From positions 1-10,922 of the forward strand of contig CAJTLX010000074.1 of assembly GCA_910577165.1 (NCBI GenBank): DNA of 10,922 bases. The letters run 5' to 3'. Under the pieces are notes generated by a model that did no database searches, was not told the origin of the DNA, and was given only the letters and a program-made list of their open reading frames with translations. Positions 7,198-10,922 of this stretch are shown here, piece after piece. This stretch comes from an uncultured Lachnospiraceae bacterium. GTDB lineage: Bacteria; Bacillota; Clostridia; Lachnospirales; Lachnospiraceae. A program made the position numbers and the translations under genes. Numbering within the stretch: the stretch's first letter is position 1; the number at the start of each line of letters is the position of its first letter.

Positions 7198-9546
7198 CTA
7201 TTCTGCCCGAAGTGCTTCCACCGCGTCTTTCTTCGAAGCCATCTTCGCTGGAATATGCCCGCCAATTACAGTGAGTACTGTGCTGACAAGCACAAGGAGC
7301 AGTGCGTGCATAAGCTGCAAATGGGACGCGCCAGTAAGCCCCGCAAAATTATTGATCACATGGTTGATTGGGAATGTACACAGCCACGCAATAAACACGC
7401 CGAGCAGTCCGGAGAACACCCCGAGGATCATTGTCTCCGCATCAAACACGCGCGTGATATCTTTCTTCCTCGCACCGAGTGCCTTTAAAATTCCGATCTC
7501 CTTTGTGCGCTCAATCACGCTTGTATAAGTAATAATACAGATCATAATCATGCTGACCACAAGGGAGATAGCAGCAAATGCAATCAACACGATCGTGATC
7601 CCGTCCATAATGCCGCTTGTCATATTTGACATTGTTCCGGCAAGATCAGTGTAAGTCACCACATCATCCTCGGATTTTCCCTCATTGTAAGCGTCAAGAT
7701 AGGCGACCACTTCATCCTTTGCCTCAAAGGTGCTTGGGAAAAGCAGCACCATGTACGGGGTTGAATCCCCGCCAAGGTAAGCAATAAACTGCTCCTTCTC
7801 CCCCTCGTTAAACTCCTGCATCGACATAATATTTACCTCCGATGCAAGCTGGGCTTTCACGATATCCGACTCTTTTCCCGCCGCAATAATCCGCTTAGTC
7901 AGCGCGTCGCTGTACGCAATGCCCGCGGCGAGCATCGACATTGAAGTCCCCTCCTTTGCGCGCACAATACCGGAAATTTTAATATCAAATCCTGCAGAAG
8001 AATTGTACATTGTCTCATAGTCCGTTCCTGGAAGATAGGTACCGTACTGTGTGGTCACATAATAATCATTGTTGTCAATCACGCGAAAGGTCGCGCCGAC
8101 AATATCCCCAAACGGCACCTCACTTTGCCCTTCTGAAAGAGTAAAACCAAATTGTTCAAACAAAGATTTCTCCAGCTGGTTCCTTGTGTTGACCACCAGC
8201 ACAACATCCGTCTCTGTTGCCGGGTAACTGCCCGCCAAGAGTTCATAATTCTTCTCCAGATAACTCTCACCCTTTAACGAGTCAGGATAACAGGAAAGCC
8301 CCATACTGCTTGTGGAAGTCATATTTCTCATATCCCCCGACATCATCGGGCTTGCAAAACTGACCGGGAGATAACCATCCTCCGTCTTTTTGATCAGATT
8401 CATATTTGCAATGCGCACATAGCCAATGCTTCCGCAGATATCCGGCGAAATCTTGTCAAGATAATCCGCAAACTCCCCGTCAAGCTTGTTGGTATGGACT
8501 TTGATTGTCGAGGAAGAATCCACAATCTGCACGCTGTCCGTGTCCGCATATTCCCCCGTGCCTGTCACGCGCTCCTGCCAGATCTGAGATTCCTGCATAT
8601 AATCTTCCATATTGACTTCCTGTGTCGCCTGACTGATGATCACTGGAAACTCTGCCATCGCGCCCGCCTGAAAATCGTTGATCTCCGACTGAAAGCCCGT
8701 TGAAAGACTTAAAATCACCGCGATGCCGATAATGCCAATACTTGATGCAAATGCAGTTAGAAAAGTTCTGCCTTTTTTTGTATAGAGGTTGTTAAATGAC
8801 AGGTGCAGTGCAGTGCGCAGTTTCATACTTGTCTTTTTCAGATTGAACTGATCCGGCTTTGGGCGTTCTTCGTGCGGATGACTGTCATCAATAATCTTGC
8901 CGTCCGAAAAGCGGATAATGCGATCCGCATACTGCTCGGCAAGTTCCGGATTATGTGTTACCATAATCACCAGTTTATCTTTTGCGACCTCCTTGATCAG
9001 ATCCATGATCTGCACACTGGTTGTACTGTCAAGTGCCCCCGTTGGCTCATCGCAGAGCAAAATCTCCGGGTCATTCGCCAGTGCCCTCGCGATCGCCACG
9101 CGCTGCATCTGTCCGCCGGAGAGCTGATTTGGCTTCTTGTGCAAATGTTCCTTTAAGCCGACACGCTCTAGTGCCTCAAGTGCCTTTTGGTGCCGATCCT
9201 GCGCGGGTACATTGGAGAGCGTCATGCCAAGTTCGACATTGGCGACAATACTTAAATGTGCAATCAAATTATAACTCTGGAATACAAAACCGATGGAATT
9301 ATTGCGGTATGCATCCCACTCACTATCCTTAAAATCTTTCGTACTCTTCCCCTTAATTCGAAGATCACCCGAATCGTAGTGATCAAGCCCGCCAATAATA
9401 TTTAAACAAGTGGTCTTGCCTGAACCACTCGTGCCAAGGATCGCGACAAATTCTTTCTGGCGGAATGCCACACTGACACCGTCGAGTGCTTTTGTCTCAA
9501 TATCGCCGACGCGATAGGTCTTCCGGACATCTTTTAATTCTAACAT
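7198..9546 (-). CDS. ABC exporter with fused ATPase and FtsX/MacB-type permease
   Basis: A 782-residue fusion. The N-terminal ATPase (about 1-225) has Walker A GTSGSGKTT (38-46), Q-loop Gln90, signature LSGGQ (142-146), Walker B ILLCDE (162-167) and switch His198. The permease follows: one membrane helix near 262-283, a large extracytoplasmic domain (about 284-648), then three helices near 651-674, 706-725 and 747-763. The segment ERTKEIGILKALGARKKDI after helix 2 is the typical FtsX/MacB cytoplasmic loop. This is the MacB domain order: a mechanotransmission-type transporter, usually for peptides, antimicrobials or lipoproteins, not a classic importer. No two-component system, substrate gene or membrane-fusion partner is adjacent, so its cargo cannot be named. 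GGAGG lies 6 nt before ATG 9546. A dedicated terminator and promoter make it a single-gene unit. Confidence 0.94.
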   Translation of the reverse strand: MLELKDVRKTYRVGDIETKALDGVSVAFRQKEFVAILGTSGSGKTTCLNIIGGLDHYDSGDLRIKGKSTKDFKDSEWDAYRNNSIGFVFQSYNLIAHLSIVANVELGMTLSNVPAQDRHQKALEALERVGLKEHLHKKPNQLSGGQMQRVAIARALANDPEILLCDEPTGALDSTTSVQIMDLIKEVAKDKLVIMVTHNPELAEQYADRIIRFSDGKIIDDSHPHEERPKPDQFNLKKTSMKLRTALHLSFNNLYTKKGRTFLTAFASSIGIIGIAVILSLSTGFQSEINDFQAGAMAEFPVIISQATQEVNMEDYMQESQIWQERVTGTGEYADTDSVQIVDSSSTIKVHTNKLDGEFADYLDKISPDICGSIGYVRIANMNLIKKTEDGYLPVSFASPMMSGDMRNMTSTSSMGLSCYPDSLKGESYLEKNYELLAGSYPATETDVVLVVNTRNQLEKSLFEQFGFTLSEGQSEVPFGDIVGATFRVIDNNDYYVTTQYGTYLPGTDYETMYNSSAGFDIKISGIVRAKEGTSMSMLAAGIAYSDALTKRIIAAGKESDIVKAQLASEVNIMSMQEFNEGEKEQFIAYLGGDSTPYMVLLFPSTFEAKDEVVAYLDAYNEGKSEDDVVTYTDLAGTMSNMTSGIMDGITIVLIAFAAISLVVSMIMICIITYTSVIERTKEIGILKALGARKKDITRVFDAETMILGVFSGLLGVFIAWLCTFPINHVINNFAGLTGASHLQLMHALLLVLVSTVLTVIGGHIPAKMASKKDAVEALRAE

Positions 9547-9552
9547 ATCAAG

Positions 9553-9557
9553 CCTCC
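9553..9557 (-). promoter_or_regulatory. Ribosome binding site of the ABC transporter gene
   Basis: GGAGG on the minus strand with a 6-nt spacer to ATG 9546; it supports this start. Confidence 0.75.
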
Positions 9558-9591
9558 AATAATTGTGTCATTATTTTCCTGTACCAAAAAT

Positions 9592-9620
9592 AAGATAAAT
9601 CGAAACAGAAGAAAAATCAA
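9592..9620 (-). promoter_or_regulatory. Probable sigma-A promoter of the ABC transporter gene
   Basis: On the minus strand, TTGATT (9620-9615), 17 nt, then TATCTT (9597-9592), four of six matches in each box, within very AT-rich DNA. The leader would be about 40 nt. It lies back to back with the plus-strand promoter at 9651-9678. Confidence 0.5.
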
Positions 9621-9650
9621 TAAAAAAAGTATGAAGATTTTCTTTATATT

Positions 9651-9678
9651 TTGCTTAGGAACAAAAGTGAGGTATAAT
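9651..9678 (+). promoter_or_regulatory. Plus-strand sigma-A promoter in the AT-rich gap
   Basis: TTGCTT (9651-9656), a 16-nt spacer and a perfect TATAAT (9673-9678). It points away from the ABC gene, towards the decayed frame at 9684-9940 and against the hydrogenase gene. AT-rich DNA produces such matches by chance, so activity is uncertain. Confidence 0.4.
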
Positions 9679-9683
9679 AAGAA

Positions 9684-9940
9684 ATGAAAATATAAACTGG
9701 CAAGAATTCCAAAACATTCATTGTTGATAACTTAATTTTCCGCAAAACATTGTCAATGAAATTGAAGATATCGGAAATGGAATTGTAAATGGGAAATATT
9801 TTACTTTTTTAGAAACTGCTAAAAAACATACCATATTGATACAAACAAAATTTGATCATCAATTGAAACGCTGTAATTATTTTATCCAATTTTTTATAGT
9901 AGGGGGGGATCCCCCCCACTATCACACTTTAGTAGATTAA
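9684..9940 (+). pseudogene. Decayed small plus-strand coding remnant, unrecognised
   Basis: An ATG at 9684 lies just after a perfect TATAAT box but reaches a stop after three codons. Moving to the neighbouring frame gives NWQEFQNIHC (9695-9724), two stops (9725-9730), then an open stretch from 9731 to a stop at 9938-9940. That stretch has a protein-like composition, including NEIEDIGNGIVNGKYF and KKHTILIQTKFDHQLKR. A third frame is also open across 9696-9790. This pattern suits a small gene broken by indels and stops. GC here is roughly a quarter, much lower than both neighbours. The last part runs through the G7/C7 palindrome and overlaps the hydrogenase end, so the original 3' end was probably near 9895. 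I recognise no family; it could also be non-coding AT-rich DNA. Confidence 0.35.
9896..9922. repeat. G7/C7 palindromic hairpin, possible bidirectional terminator
   Basis: GGGGGGGATCCCCCCC (9902-9917) is a perfect 16-bp palindrome. It is extended by ATAGT (9896-9900) pairing with ACTAT (9918-9922), with one unpaired A at 9901. As RNA it forms a very stable G:C stem with a tight GATC loop on either strand. It follows the hydrogenase stop (9931-9929) by 6 nt, so it probably stops that transcript, but there is no U tract on the minus strand (AAAAAATTGG follows). Confidence 0.6.
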
Positions 9941-10922
9941 TTTCTCCAACTCCTTCACTTGCTCCGTCTCACTTGAATTCTTATGCGTCGCCTGCTTTGC
10001 ATACAAATTCACTGCCGCCTTGGACTTTGCGATCGGCTGCATTGTGCCAGCTCCAGCAATACAACCACCCGGACAAGCCATCCCTTCAAGCAAATATCCA
10101 TCATACTTCCCGGCAACCGCCATCGCAAGCATTTTGCGGCAGTCCTGAAGACTCTCCGCATTCGCCACCTTGACTTCCCTCTCGGGGTAACGGTTCTTAA
10201 TCACGCCTACCACCGACTGCGCAACGCCACCGGAAACTGCAAAATTGCGCCCGTCCGCCGACACATTATCCACACCGTTCGGATCTTCCTCTGCATTTTC
10301 CAGTTCCACATGCTTTGCGGCAAAAATCCCGGCAACCTCCTCAAAGGTAAGCACAAAATCAACCTCACTTCGCACAGTGCGCCGCATAGCCTCAAGTTTT
10401 TTCGCTGCGCACGGTCCGATAAACACCACCTTTGCCTCCGAATCATGCTGCTTAATATAACGGGCAGTCAAAGTCATCGGGGTCAGTGCCATCGAAATAC
10501 AATTCGCGTGTTCCGGATAGAGTTTTTTCGCCATCATCGACCACGCCGGGCAACACGAAGTTCCCATAAATGGAAGATGTTCTGGCACTTCATGTACAAA
10601 ATCCTCTGCTTCCTGTGTCGCACACAGATCCGCGCCGAGTGCCACTTCCACCACATCCTGAAAGCCTAACTGCTTCATGGCGGAGCGCAGCTTCCCCGGA
10701 GTTACTCTCGGTCCAAACTGCCCAACAAAAGCGGGAGCCACCGCCGCATAGACGCGCTCACCGGACTGAATAGCACGAATGGTCTGAAAAATTTGAGATT
10801 TATCTGCAATCGCACCAAATGGGCAATTAACAAGGCATTGTCCACAGGAAACGCATTTTTCATAATCTATATCCGCTCTGCCATTTTCATCTGAATGGAT
10901 GGCATTCATCCCACAGGCGGCT
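9929..10922 (-). CDS. [FeFe] hydrogenase, group-B-like, N-terminus cut by window edge
   Basis: The frame is open to the right edge; ATG 10909 is internal because in-frame codons for Ala-Ala-Cys-Gly precede it, the tail of an earlier ferredoxin-type cluster motif. It should interconvert protons and H2 at an H-cluster, or sense H2. Numbered from Met 10909, a complete 4Fe-4S motif uses Cys19, 22, 25 and 29 (CVSCGQCLVNCP). The H-cluster motifs follow: L1 TSCCPAW (117-123), L2 IGPCAAKK (164-171) and L3 EGMACPGGC (275-283). They give the four expected ligands Cys120, Cys167, Cys279 and Cys283, with Cys119 at the proton-transfer position. TSCCPAW and GPC in place of TSCCPGW and MPC point to group B rather than group A enzymes. 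No signal peptide, Tat motif or partner subunit is seen, so it looks cytosolic, perhaps monomeric and ferredoxin-linked. HydEFG maturases are not in the window. Confidence 0.92.
   Translation of the reverse strand, partial: AACGMNAIHSDENGRADIDYEKCVSCGQCLVNCPFGAIADKSQIFQTIRAIQSGERVYAAVAPAFVGQFGPRVTPGKLRSAMKQLGFQDVVEVALGADLCATQEAEDFVHEVPEHLPFMGTSCCPAWSMMAKKLYPEHANCISMALTPMTLTARYIKQHDSEAKVVFIGPCAAKKLEAMRRTVRSEVDFVLTFEEVAGIFAAKHVELENAEEDPNGVDNVSADGRNFAVSGGVAQSVVGVIKNRYPEREVKVANAESLQDCRKMLAMAVAGKYDGYLLEGMACPGGCIAGAGTMQPIAKSKAAVNLYAKQATHKNSSETEQVKELEKLIY

Larger units (their letters stand above)
9558..9928. other. AT-rich intergenic island between ABC exporter and hydrogenase
   Basis: About 370 bases without an intact gene. 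GC is roughly 22-25% in the lines counted (9601-9660 and 9781-9840), against around half in the flanking genes. It holds two back-to-back promoter candidates, the decayed plus-strand frame and the G7/C7 hairpin at its right border. No terminal inverted repeats or target-site duplication were found at its ends. Confidence 0.6.

Noticed and set aside
9558..9928. Possible MITE or insertion-sequence remnant
   Set aside because: The composition is foreign-looking, but no terminal inverted repeats or target duplication could be matched at the two ends.
3224..10669. Other open frames antisense or out of frame within the four complete genes and the hydrogenase
   Set aside because: None has a ribosome binding site or recognisable domain, and each overlaps a gene with clear family motifs.

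Overview
The window looks like chromosomal DNA of an anaerobic, gut-type Firmicute, most likely a Lachnospiraceae member related to Roseburia, Butyrivibrio or Eubacterium. This is inferred from the gene content: a LamG/GH51 arabinofuranosidase, a DegV lipid-binding protein, a secreted transglutaminase-like protein with Ig-like domains, a fused ABC ATPase/FtsX-type exporter and a group-B-like [FeFe] hydrogenase. Strong AGGAGG-type ribosome binding sites and Gram-positive style promoters agree with it. No rRNA, tRNA, CRISPR array, insertion sequence or phage gene was seen.

All five intact genes lie on the minus strand, so the window reads from right to left. From the right edge: (1) 10922-9929, a [FeFe] hydrogenase whose N-terminus lies outside the window; (2) 9928-9547, an AT-rich gap holding a G7/C7 palindrome, a decayed plus-strand coding remnant with its own promoter, and the promoter of the next gene; (3) 9546-7198, a 782-residue ATPase-permease closed by a terminator that touches its stop codon; (4) 7020-4180, a secreted transglutaminase-like protein; (5) 4096-3224, a DegV/FakB-like fatty-acid-binding protein with its own promoter and a terminator; (6) 2946 to beyond position 1, an intracellular GH51 alpha-L-arabinofuranosidase with a LamG-like domain, behind a good sigma-A promoter and cut by the left edge.

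The genes do not form one pathway or operon. Most are single transcription units with their own promoter or terminator. Together they suggest a fermenter that uses plant arabinose-containing glycans (GH51), handles hydrogen or redox electrons (hydrogenase), takes up exogenous fatty acids (DegV), and maintains and exports through a Gram-positive envelope (transglutaminase-like protein, ABC exporter).

The observation most worth following is regulatory. The transglutaminase-like surface protein has a perfect match to the flagellar sigma-D/sigma-28 promoter (TAAA-N16-GCCGATAT), which would place it in the motility regulon. The second is the AT-rich island at 9560-9928 with its decayed reading frame and G7/C7 palindrome. 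I see no convincing undescribed multi-gene system here.
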